Source: Topomyia yanbarensis
Lineage: Eukaryota; Arthropoda; Insecta; Diptera; Culicidae
NCBI RefSeq assembly: GCF_030247195.1
Contig: NC_080672.1
Coordinates: 1,798,001-1,862,000 of the forward strand
Direction of reading: 5' to 3'
Length of the DNA: 64,000 bases
This document shows, piece by piece, positions 55,241-64,000 of the stretch. The notes under the pieces are model-generated. The model searched no databases. It was not told the DNA's origin and saw only the letters and a program-made list of their open reading frames with translations. A program made the position numbers and the translations under genes. Position 1 is the first letter of the stretch, and every line of letters begins with the position of its first letter.

Positions 55241-56069
55241 GTTTTATAACTCTTATAAGTTTTTTCAAAAACATTTGTTCACGTTGAATAGGCATAACTT
55301 CGTAGTTCCGAGAGAAAAATTATCCTATTGGTCACATAATGACCATCCGGAAAATTCGAAACCTTCGCCAAACTAATCAATTCATAAAGTTGGTCTTCAG
55401 GAATCAGGAGCGACTGGCTCAAATGGCACGTTCCCCATGTTCATCGGAGATTTGAACAGTGAGCGGATTCATCAACACCCCTAAGGGGATATTGAGATAA
55501 CAGAACAACAACACCCCCGAAGAGATATTGTCATTCAAATATGGTTTAAATTATAGCTGTTTACCACACTGGGTTAGGAACAATAGCATATCCTTGAGTT
55601 TCAGCTCTCTGTACATAGGTCCATCTATATATGGAGAACCAAAAATCCGGATATGCAATTGCATTACTGCTGGGCAGTTACATATGAAATGATTTGAAGT
55701 TCCGTAATCGGATTCACAAAATCACACTAATAATACTCAGCACGATGTGTAGTAGCCATGTGATGATTGAGTTTGCAATATTTAATCAGTGGCCTGACTA
55801 GAATACTGCAATTGTGCTTGGAAAAACGCAGCAAATTCATTGACATTTTCGGACTCACATCCGTGAGTCGAATAGGTTCGGTATTACACCAAGGTGTTCC
55901 GCACGCAGACCTCGAAGCGGGTAGTATCCAATTTTGGGCATTGATTGGGATTACTGTGATTTCCCGGTTGCTGTCGGCTGAGAGCAAAAGCTCACTCCAT
56001 CAGCTCCGTTGTCTTTGGAACAAGATTCGTTCGCGGCATCAACATCAACAGCCGTTTGCCAGAAACATA

Positions 56070-56325
56070 AGAGTTGATTCCTTCTTTTAAACATGAGCAG
56101 TTCTTTGAATTTGTATACCAAATAGCCCTCGCAAATAAACTGGGGATCCACTCGTTTGCCCGGTTGACTCAAACTTAGGGGGTGTTGATTCCTTCTTTCA
56201 AGAACAGTTATTTGAATCTATATACCAAATAGCTCTCGCTAGCAAACTGTTGATCCACACGTTTGCCCGGCTTACTCTAACTTGGGGTTTGATTCCTTCT
56301 TTCAAACATTTATATGAATCTGTAC
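56070..56325. repeat. three tandem units of about 110 bp
   Basis: Units start TTGATTCCTTCTTTNAA at about 56076, 56184 and 56290 and share ATACCAAATAGCYCTCGC and GATCCACWCGTTTGCCCGG. The third is incomplete. Non-coding. Confidence 0.75.
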
Positions 56326-57042
56326 TGAAATCGAAATGAATGCACAATGTGACAAAAGCTTTTTTCGTACCATAAACCCATTGATCTTTATTCGAAACGA
56401 GCTTTAAGCCAAATGTCTTTCAAAGCATAGAATATTCACTTAGACCAATGGTCTTAGGTCAAATGGCCAACAACCATGGTCGACTTTGCTCGGAACGTTT
56501 TACATACACTGCAAGCGGAACCGACAGCTAAAAGATCTAAAGAACTCACGGAAAGACCTAAAACTGGAGACACTAATTAAATCATACAAACCAGATGATA
56601 GAATTCACTGTTTAACAGTACAGCTTTAGTGTGAATCGCTTCTTAGGATTAAATGTAAATAAAAAAAAATTGTATTTCAGTATAATAAAATTTCGATACG
56701 TTTTTCGGGTGAATGGGGTTCGGGCGAATGGCTTTCGGGTGTACACTGAAGTGTTTTTTATGCGTTTTTATGCGGATTTTCAAAGTTATGCGGTTTTTTA
56801 ATGCGGATTTTCAAAGTTATGCGATTTTTTTTATGCAGCTTCCTTTTTATTTCTAGGGCATCACATGAAGCGACTTTTATCGAAAGATAGATCCTCATGA
56901 ATGCACATGCTTAAACAAAAGACATAAAATGTTCATATTTTTATTTTAGGTTATAAATTACTAGTCTTTGGGTTAAGGATATAAGAAGCATTCTTGATGC
57001 AGCGTATTTTCGAATGACTGAAAAAAAAAATGACTGAATACC

Positions 57043-57163
57043 TTTTTACTTTTCTCATAATAAAACTTATGCAATCGGTCGGAATTTTTACCGAGGCCCG
57101 CAGAGCCGAATCTCATATACCATTCGACTCAGTTCGGCGAGATCGGAAAAAAGTCTCTGAGCG
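57043..57163 (+). repeat. head of a GGCCCGGAGGGCC-type repeat
   Basis: TTCTCATAATAAAACTTATG, ACCGAGGCCCGCAGAGCCGA and CATTCGACTCAGTTCGGCGA match the heads at 24574 and 25794. The body is missing. Confidence 0.75.
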
Positions 57164-57164
57164 T

Positions 57165-57760
57165 ACATTTTTTTACTTGGTGATAAAGCGTTAACGCCGA
57201 CCCGGCACACGTTCAGTAGTTAGACCATACTACCGATTTCGTCCATCGTGTGCCAGAGTGAGGGACTTTGAACAGAGAAGATAACTCTGAACCCTATTCC
57301 TCTAAACTCCACCAAGAAGTCCGACATTTGCCTGATCCCCATTGGCGCCCCGATTATTGAAGCCGACGATTCGCTACGGACTACTCAGAATAGTCCCCGA
57401 CGGTGGATCTCTCCTACTCCGACGAAGAGTTCCCTGGCAGTAGAATATCTTCCGAAACCGATGCTACCCGGGGGGCAGATGCCGAGGTCGGTCCTGCGAT
57501 TCTTGGTGGAGGGTGACTTCCAGTTGACAGGTGCCCCGACGAGCATCTGCCGGAGCTACTTCCCGATCTATTCTACTAGTCCCCGGTGGTGGGCCTAGTC
57601 TAATCCGACGGAGAAATTTCCCGACGTTGAAATTTCTCTCAAAATCGTTATCTCGATGCTGGTCGGTTAGGTGCCGAGGTTAGTCTTGCGATTCCGGGGA
57701 GTCACGGTTCCGACAGCATAAATCATTAAGTGACTTTACGCTTGTCTGGACATGCCGCAG
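57165..57760. repeat. GC-rich segment, probably a LINE 5' UTR
   Basis: This segment is clearly richer in G+C than its surroundings. It has internally repeated phrases (CTACTCCGACGAAGAG / CTAATCCGACGGAGAA; AGTCCCCGACGGTGG / AGTCCCCGGTGGTGG; GCCGAGGTYRGTCYTGCGAT). Repeated GC-rich 5' UTRs are common in insect LINEs. No open frame is present. The assignment is inference. Confidence 0.4.
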
Positions 57761-58074
57761 ACTCAGGTGATTCGCATTTAATGCCAAAAGATCTTGACTC
57801 CTGCGTTGGAGAAGAAAAAGAGTTAAGTAGCCGGGAAACTCTAAGCTTGCTCATATGACCCTTCTCCACGCTTTTCTCTAAACTTTCTTACTTCAAATCC
57901 TTGCTCTTCCTTGAGTACTATGGCTCTTAATATTGAAAAATATTTCACACCTTATGTGTTTTTTTATGCGGATCTTCAAAGTTATGCGTTTTTTTATGCG
58001 GATTTTTTTATGCGGTACGTATCCCCCGCATAAAAAAAACTTCAGTGTACGTGGCTTTCGGGCGAATGTCATTC

Positions 58075-58330
58075 GGGCAAATGTGATAGAATCATTCGCA
58101 AGTGTACATGCACGAGGCATTTCACGTGGATTTGTCATGCCATTTTTGTTGGAAGCTACGAAAACGGGGTTAAGTAGCTTTCCAACATAGAAGTGTCCTT
58201 TACGGAAATACGGTTCTTGAACTAAAGCTATAGAAGCATTTTCTTCCTGCACAAGGTGGTATAGACTCATAGTTGCTGTACCTTTATACTGAATATTAAT
58301 TTGTACTCTAACCATACTCGCTAACAGCAC
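58075..58330 (-). mobile_element. N-terminal endonuclease fragment of a LINE
   Basis: The minus strand reads VRVQINIQYKGTATMSLYHL, then IALVQEPYFRKGHFYVGKLL with the Glu-Pro-Tyr of AP-type LINE endonucleases. It is about 85 codons long and truncated at both ends. Confidence 0.65.
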
Positions 58331-58359
58331 TACACATTTCATCATCAGCACTTGTTGTA

Positions 58360-61300
58360 CAGCAGCTAGAAGATACCAAACACTCCGTGCGCGGCTGGCA
58401 TATTTTTTTGACTGGCATGGACGACTTCGGTTGGTTGGCGATGAAAAGCAAAAGCACGCTCGTGTCCCAAAACAAACCGGATTCGGTCACTCCTAGCTCT
58501 TCTATTGACATCTTCTTCTCGCGGTTTTCTTCTGGAATCTGCTCGAGAAATTGTTGTGATCTCAAGCACCACTTATGAATGGGGAAACCTCCTCTTTCAA
58601 GGAACCTCGATGGCATCCTCCATCAAATCGGCTGCGGATAGTACATCGTCTATATATGTACGTTTCTTCTTTCAGTATACGAGCGGTGATTGGAAAGGTA
58701 TCGCCGTCTTCTTCGAACAGTTGCACCAAACACCTAGTCCCTAGGAAGGGTGACGATGCAGTGTCATATGTTACGGTACACAATTCCAGAACCCGTAGCG
58801 GTTGTGATGGATGAGGTCTCCAAAAGGTTCGCAGGAGCCGTCAATCTGGCTTCGCGTGATGTACTTGGCGGTACATTTGAGATACGTCTCCAGAAAACGC
58901 TATTTTGTACTTTTGAAAGCGCAGAACGATGCAATACAGATACAAATACAACTTGTAGAACTTCGTTTAGGGACAGCTCGGATAGAGATACTTGGTACTA
59001 GCGTCGAATAAGGCTCGACATTAGTACGCAAGTTGGTTCGGTGAATCGTCGGATTCATAGAGCTCGTGACAGTGTCCAAGAGCTTCGTACTCCTACAGGA
59101 ACTCCACAGAACTGCGCTTGAAGTTCTGCGTTGCGGACGTCGCTTTTCCAGCATCAGAAATAGAACTTCCATCCCGGGAATTCATTTCCCGTGAATCCCG
59201 GGATTTTTGGGTTTCCCGATTCCCGGGAAATTGTGTTTTCTCATTCCCGGGATTCGGGAATCTCGGGAAAAAAGATTTTTAGTTTATTCCAAAAGACTTA
59301 GATTCTGCAAATGAAATTCTGTAGGAAATATCTTTACCGCCAAACATTTGGAGTGAGTAGTGAATGCAGATTTTGCTATCCAACTGATTTGCAGATCAAT
59401 GGACTATGTCTTTAGGCTCGTTGATATTTTTTCGTGATTTTTTAGGGTATATAGTTCATGCCATACTCAAAACACTGCTAAAGAATGTTGATTTTTTATT
59501 CAAAAATGGATTAATTTGCCGGCCGTTGTACCGAACCATTTTTTTACAGTAGCGTTAGTGATGCATATCTCTGCAACCGATGAGCCGATTGATCAAATTT
59601 TTTAACAGTCCTTTTTATAGTTTATTTTAATAGTTAGATCTTGAATGAAAGGGCTTGCAATCAAATTAGTAATGGAAATTGCGTTACTTGCTTAAAAAAT
59701 TTATGTGTGTTTGTTTCAAAACTTGGGATGGTTTGTAGTGATATCATGCTTAACGCAAACGCTATTTAAAATAAGGAATGTTTCTAGAACGTCTGCAGAA
59801 ATATTTGGTCGGTTCATCGAATGCATATTTTGTCTTATTTGTTATACCGTCGTAACTGTAATATCTGTAATTTTTTCGACGTATGAGAAGAAATACATAA
59901 CGTTGTATCTGTTCAATATCATGCGCATCCAAACTCTTTGAATGTCGCTTCCAAGGATGCAGGCAGGATTTTTGAAGGGATACGATCAAGCAATTCAGAT
60001 ACTTGCCCGTAACAGGAAATCGACAGTAACTTCAGCAGCAAATCGACAGTAACTTCCCGAATCCCGGGAAGCTGAAAACCGTCGGGAAATGGAAGCTCTC
60101 AAAAACCTCTTAAGGGTTAGAGTAAGGCAGTCGTTAGGTTGGTTGAAGTTTTTCTTGAACGGTAGCTCAACGATGAATCTTCCGCTCACACCTCTTTCGT
60201 ATGTGGAAAGAAAGTGGGCTTCGTATGCCAACTCTTCAATCGGAAGTTTAGGAATTGCTGTGATTTCCCGGTTGCTGTGGGCTTAGAGCAAAAGTTCAGT
60301 CGGAAGTTTAGGAACGTCGGGCACATCTTCGATTTGCCAGAACTGTTGCATCATCCGTTGAATGAATGGTTTGTTGGATGGACACACTGACAATTTGGGG
60401 TTCGATGAAGATTCATCTGAAATGTGTATCTCGTAATAGCTGGACTGATCTGACTCGGCTTCACAATGTCGAAGAATAGCTCTGCACGGATCAGCAAGTC
60501 CACCTTAGCTGGCGTGTGGAATTCGGTGTCAGCTAGAACCACTGCACAGGAGAGGTTCCAAAGGTTGCTAGAAACTCGAGACTAGCGTCAAAGATGGATA
60601 CTCGGGAATGAATCTTCAGCGTACGTTGAGTACGCAAGGCGTTGACAACAGTAATCGGAACATTCACAGTTTTTTTTCGACAAAGTTAGGCGATTGGTTA
60701 ACTCTTCTATCACAAAATTCAATTGGTCACTGTCCAATAGGGCGCGGTATGAAAAGCGTTGATTCTTTTTATCGAATACATGCACCACTGCGGTAAGCAA
60801 TAGTATCGTCTTGGTCAACTGGGCGAAGTTAGACAAGTAGATGGTGGACACAGGTGGGAGGAGTCTTCTGCTTCGTCGTGGGTCGGATCCTAACAGCAGA
60901 ACTCTTCCGTTCTTCTGAGCAAGGCTCGGATTGTTTAATTCTGTACACTGGATGTTTCGATGAGCGCCACAATTTTCGCATACTTGCGTCACAGTGGTGG
61001 AAACTGTGTGACTCTTCTGTAAAAGATTATTCGGAAGATGCTAAAACTGTTTTGGCTTCTGCCCTGTAGGGTTAACTGTATGGAATGTTGCATCGCAATG
61101 TTCCAAGATCTGGCACCTGGACTTTGGAAATTCGATGATCTGCGTATGCTTGGGAATTCAATCCTTCTTTTGGGTTCCTTCCCAGGCTTTTCTAGTTGAT
61201 TTGTCAAGCGTTGAGATGATCAAATATACAATCATGTGTTTCGAAACACCAGTGATTTCCTGTTCAATGTAGCGGAGACTTCATCAGCGTCAACAAACCA

Positions 61301-61510
61301 CAGATGTGTGATTCCATAGTAACTCGTTGGTTCTCGGAGGGGTCCGTCAAAATGTCCCAAGCGTGGTCGTAGTCACCTTCACTAAGAACCTTCGTGTCCA
61401 GCACACCAGCTGCTTCATCTAATAGCGCTTTATCGAGGTGATGGAAATTGATGGTATCACTATCCCTCGAATTGACCATCAGATCTTAGAACAGGGTCTT
61501 AAACTAAGGC
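58360..61510 (-). pseudogene. BEL/Pao LTR-retrotransposon internal region, degenerate and interrupted
   Basis: Read on the minus strand from right to left. Gag remnant: LLDEAAGVLDTKVLSEGDYD and HAWDILTD (about 61455-61340). Cys-rich and protease region: VCENCGAHRNIQCTE and TAVVHVFDKKNQRFSYRALL-DSDQLNF (about 60990-60740), where the Gly after DS is lost. Then HTPAKVDLLIRAELFFDI (about 60520) and HFLSTYERGVSGRFIVELPF (about 60210). Reverse transcriptase pieces: EYEALGHCHELYESDDSPNQ (about 59080), KYKIAFSGDVSQMYRQVHHA (about 58910), VTYDTASSPFLGTRCLVQLF and FPITARILKE (about 58775-58690). Last, FLERGGFPIHKWCLRSQQFL (about 58605). These are BEL/Pao landmarks. Stops, shifts and deletions abound, and no LTRs were found. 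Confidence 0.8.
59172..60085. mobile_element. insertion with CCCGGGAAT-rich ends inside the BEL/Pao relic
   Basis: The BEL/Pao coding order is interrupted between RRFHAL-like sequence (ending near 60090) and the next block near 59170. The inserted 0.9 kb begins with several CCCGGGAATT/ATTCCCGGGAAA words (59174-59270) and ends with ACTTCCCGAATCCCGGGAAG (about 60050-60070). I cannot define its target duplication. The interior is AT-rich with no recognisable protein. Confidence 0.5.
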
Positions 61511-62428
61511 AAAAGTGGCCTTCCTAGCTGCCTCTAGCCACATGCTTTATCGTATTCTTTGATAATCCTAATCCAATATTTAATATTAACTTAACCAAAG
61601 CCTGATTCATTTCGTCAAATGTTCAGTGTTGTATGTCTACTTCATGATGGCAATACAATCATCAATAACAATAATTACAATTTCTCTATTATTTTGTTTT
61701 GATTCCAACTTTCGTCTCTCTTGAAGTCGTTTATGAATTTACTCTTTCTCTCCCTAACGTAGATACAAAAGCATTAATACACCCTAGCAGCGTCGTATTT
61801 TATTATTTTCAAATGCTGTTTCGGTTGTACTCACATTTGTATGCTTTTTGCAGCTCTGTTGGTGCTCCGTCTAGTTTTTTTTCCTGCTCAACATAGATCA
61901 AAAGCCCGTGACCTCGAATGAAATCGCACGGGGCAGGAGGGAGCGAAAGAGAGAGAAGCATAGTCACCACTCCTACTCATACACAACCACTCCAACTATG
62001 AGAGGAGCGCGTGTAGTGAGTGTGAAAACAAATGGCATGAAAAACAAGTGGAAATACATCCACACACCAGTGTGCCATGAACGGAGAGTGTGGAGATTCG
62101 AGAATCGACAATCATCGTCAAACCACCTGATGAATGTGATGGATAGTAATTGAATGAACGAATAAAACGGCAAGCGGCAAATAGCATCAACATGAATATG
62201 TATGACTGGCATTGTGAAGTGCTTGATCTGCGGAGTGGTTGACTCCTATCCACTCGCAACATGTGGCCGATTCCAGCACGCACTCGGTCGGTCGCTTCAA
62301 ACAGAAACCACGTGTATGAGTGCGAGTGTATTTGCTCCTACTGACACACAAATGTATCCGACATGAGATGCATATTATTATTTCGCAGTTTGTTTTTATT
62401 ATTGTTTCTATTTCTTATGGTGATACTC

Positions 62429-62440
62429 TCTCTCTCTCTT
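62429..62440. repeat. short (TC)n run
   Basis: About seven TC units occur in an otherwise unremarkable intronic stretch. Confidence 0.7.
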
Positions 62441-63283
62441 CTTCGAATAAGTTTAATTCTCATTCACGTAATGTTTTCCTAAGCGACCTTCGGGAAACAC
62501 GACACGAGGTTATGAATGAAAGTGAATTTCTAGGATAGCAAATTGCAATTCATGGCGTAATTTTGGTTAGATCGTTAACCATAAACGAAATTGCAAGCGT
62601 CGGTGTAGATTGAAACAGGATCCAACATTAATAGGTTCGCTGTTGAGAACCATTTCTAATTAATCTATTTTCTTTGGTTACATCTAGCATCTAGTAGGTC
62701 GGTTATTTGAAAACTATTGTTGATGTGTTTAAATTTGACAAAGCATTCTGTTTGTGTCCTACCAATCTCACTTTATGGTACTGACGTTTGTTGGAACAAG
62801 TTTAAATACTGGGTTATCAGTTAAAAAGCAAGTCCTGTTTGATCTTTTAAATATATAGGTTTGCGATCCTATTTTCAAATAGAAAAATTTTTTAACTAAA
62901 CCACCGACAAGCGTATATTCCTCCAGAACGCCATTCCCAATTGGCAAGCAGCCCTTGGAGAAAAAAAAACTCCACGCTCACCAAGTCAGCCCACCACATC
63001 TACTCAGCACATTCCTTTCCGATGTGCTAATTCCCCCTATCTTTCGTATTATGAAAACCGAACCATCAGCGCGGCAGAGTAGCACTTTAGACTGGACCCG
63101 GGGACCGGACACTCCTTTCCGTTTCGCACCGTTCTCGCTTCACTGCTGCCTCGCTTCGCGTCACCGTCGTCGATCGCATCGGTGTTGTTCGGGAAGGTGC
63201 GCAGTTTCATCAACAGTGAGCAGCGACGTAGCGATTCGTTGGACACCAAAAATCACCGACTGGTTGCTGTCCAAGCCTGACCC

Positions 63284-63508
63284 ATGGCGAGTGTGTCCAG
63301 GGTCGAGCGTCGCACAAAAAAAAAAGATGAGCTTCAACACCAACTTGAGACGCAATATGGATGCCAAGGTCTGTTGGTGCGATTGGATGCGAATAATCGA
63401 GGAAACGAAATTATTAAGTTTTTAGGACTCCCGCCTGGAATAGCAGATGAACCAACGTTTCATCAAAAGTTGATGGAATGTTCTGACATAAAGGCTGTTG
63501 TAGGATAG
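63284..63508 (+). other. small open frame of 74 codons, opposite strand to the intron
   Basis: An ATG-initiated frame reads MASVSRVERRTKKKDELQHQ, LLVRLDANNRGNEIIKFLGL and PTFHQKLMECSDIKAVVG before TAG. It is low in redundancy and looks like protein, but I recognise no family. A run of ten A near 63316 would make the frame fragile. It may be a retrocopy fragment or a small exon. Confidence 0.3.
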
Positions 63509-63567
63509 AAAACGCTAGCCCCAATCCCAAAGAAGGAGATGCGTGAATGCATGTGTATATTCCTTAC

Positions 63568-63988
63568 CTCCTCCATCCATGTCCACATAGTTGATACCGT
63601 ACCCCCGTTCATCCTCGAGCTTTTCCTGTGCTGCAGCTGCCAATTTGCCGCTGCTGGTATTATTGTTGTTACTACTGATGTGGTTGTTGTTGTTGTTATT
63701 GTTGTTGGAGTTTGGCTTTTGCTTTAGCGAGGCCAACAGCGATCGTGTTTGCTGGTGATTCGGTACCTGCTGTCGATGTTGGAGCTGTAGGGCTGCGGCG
63801 AATGCTTTCCGCTGTTGCTCTTTCAGCTGCTGGCGTTGAATCAGCCCGGCTAGTACGCCACTCACGGCGGCGTGGCTGTTGTTGGTGCTGGTGTTGAGGG
63901 TGGGAGGAAGCGATCTTCGCTGCTTGGCAACTGGTTGCTGCACTGAAGGATGCGACGACAGTGGTCGCTTCGCTGACATTGGCACCAT
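63568..63988 (-). CDS. upstream coding exon of the unrecognised Gln/Asn-rich protein (partial at window edge)
   Basis: On the minus strand the frame stays open to the window edge (codons SESL precede the Met at 63988), so the Met may not be the true start. It encodes MVPMSAKRPLSSHPSVQQ, a basic KQRRS stretch, LIQRQQLKEQQRKAFAAALQ, a run of eight Asn, LAAAAQEKLEDERGYGINYV and DMDGG. It then meets the donor GTAAGG at 63567 in phase 1, which matches the exon at 51594. The basic cluster could be a nuclear localisation signal. Length and full domain layout are unknown. Confidence 0.7.
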
Positions 63989-64000
63989 GAGTGACTCGCT

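Larger units (their letters stand above)
56742..58049. mobile_element. inverted-repeat element with TATGCGG repeats, enlarged by an internal insertion
   Basis: It begins TACACTGAAGTG and TTTTTTATGCG at 56742 and ends CGCATAAAAAAAACTTCAGT plus GTA at 58027-58049, an inverted repeat of about 20 bp. Both shoulders hold repeats of GCGGATTTTCAAAGTTATGC. It is inserted within a (TTCGGGYGAATG)n stretch (56705-56740 and 58053-58085). Between the shoulders sit other repeats (57043-57163; 57165-57760). It is related to the MITE at 3111. Confidence 0.7.
51595..63567 (-). other. 12-kb intron of the minus-strand gene, filled with transposons
   Basis: The borders on the minus strand are GTAAGG (63562-63567) and TTCGCAG above 51594. 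It contains a degenerate LINE, tandem repeats, a MITE with nested repeats and a BEL/Pao relic, listed separately. I see nothing identifiable in 51600-52560, 55240-56070, 56330-56700, 61520-62420 and 62450-63280. Confidence 0.75.

Noticed and set aside
61908..62283. overlapping frames on both strands
   Set aside because: They are short, mutually overlapping and without family features, so they are treated as chance frames in the intron.

Overview
The window looks like chromosomal DNA of a mosquito, probably a culicine such as Aedes. It is AT-rich, gene-poor and crowded with nested transposable elements. The animal gene it carries has an insect-type exon structure. The transposon mix (I-like, R1-like, copia, BEL/Pao, Tc1/mariner, pogo, hAT and many short inverted-repeat elements) and the dispersed '...ACCGAGGCCCGGAGGGCCGAG...' repeats fit mosquito genomes. 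The species call is inference, because no marker gene is present.

There are two host genes. The first is a plus-strand Draper/MEGF10/CED-1 type engulfment receptor. I could assemble it exon by exon, in phase, from the ATG at 5123 to the TGA at 31602-31604. It has a signal peptide, an EMI domain, one EGF, fifteen atypical EGF repeats, a transmembrane helix, two NPxY motifs and an ITAM-like pair of tyrosines, 1102 codons in all. Intron 1 (9.5 kb) and the intron before the transmembrane exon (12.9 kb) are swollen with repeats. Directly after the last EGF exon lies an in-phase alternative exon (17680-18023). It ends in a stop with no membrane segment and is followed by a poly(A) signal, so it predicts a secreted form of the receptor. 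The second gene is on the minus strand and runs from the right edge (63988 and beyond) to 51245. It has two visible coding exons that join in phase across a 12-kb intron. The protein is Gln/Asn-rich with a C-terminal coiled coil, and I do not recognise it.

Layout: 1-2120, 3' part of an I-like LINE. 2120-5122, upstream region and probable 5' UTR of the receptor gene, with one inverted-repeat element. 5123-5558, first coding exon. 5559-15071, intron 1, with two histone H2A pseudogene fragments, a 215-bp MITE and a family of 'CACGCGA'-rich repeats. 15072-18350, the EGF exons and the alternative terminal exon. 18350-30490, intron with a pogo-like transposase relic, a Tc1/mariner relic split by a hAT MITE, tandem repeats and the GGCCCGGAGGGCC repeats. 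30491-32270, cytoplasmic exons and 3' UTR. 33270-49800, a dense transposon nest: a LINE fragment, a very young copia (33850-42660) itself split by a 3.6-kb inverted-repeat transposon, an R1-like LINE (+), an I-like LINE (-) and MITEs. 49800-51594, 3' UTR and last exon of the minus-strand gene. 51595-63567, the intron of that gene, holding a degenerate LINE, a MITE with a second repeat nested in it, and a degenerate BEL/Pao element. 63568-64000, the upstream coding exon.

The most unusual observations are the predicted soluble Draper isoform and the 3.6-kb transposon. That transposon carries the decayed C-terminal part of a host 1,4-alpha-glucan branching enzyme gene and has jumped into a copia copy whose two LTRs are nearly identical.
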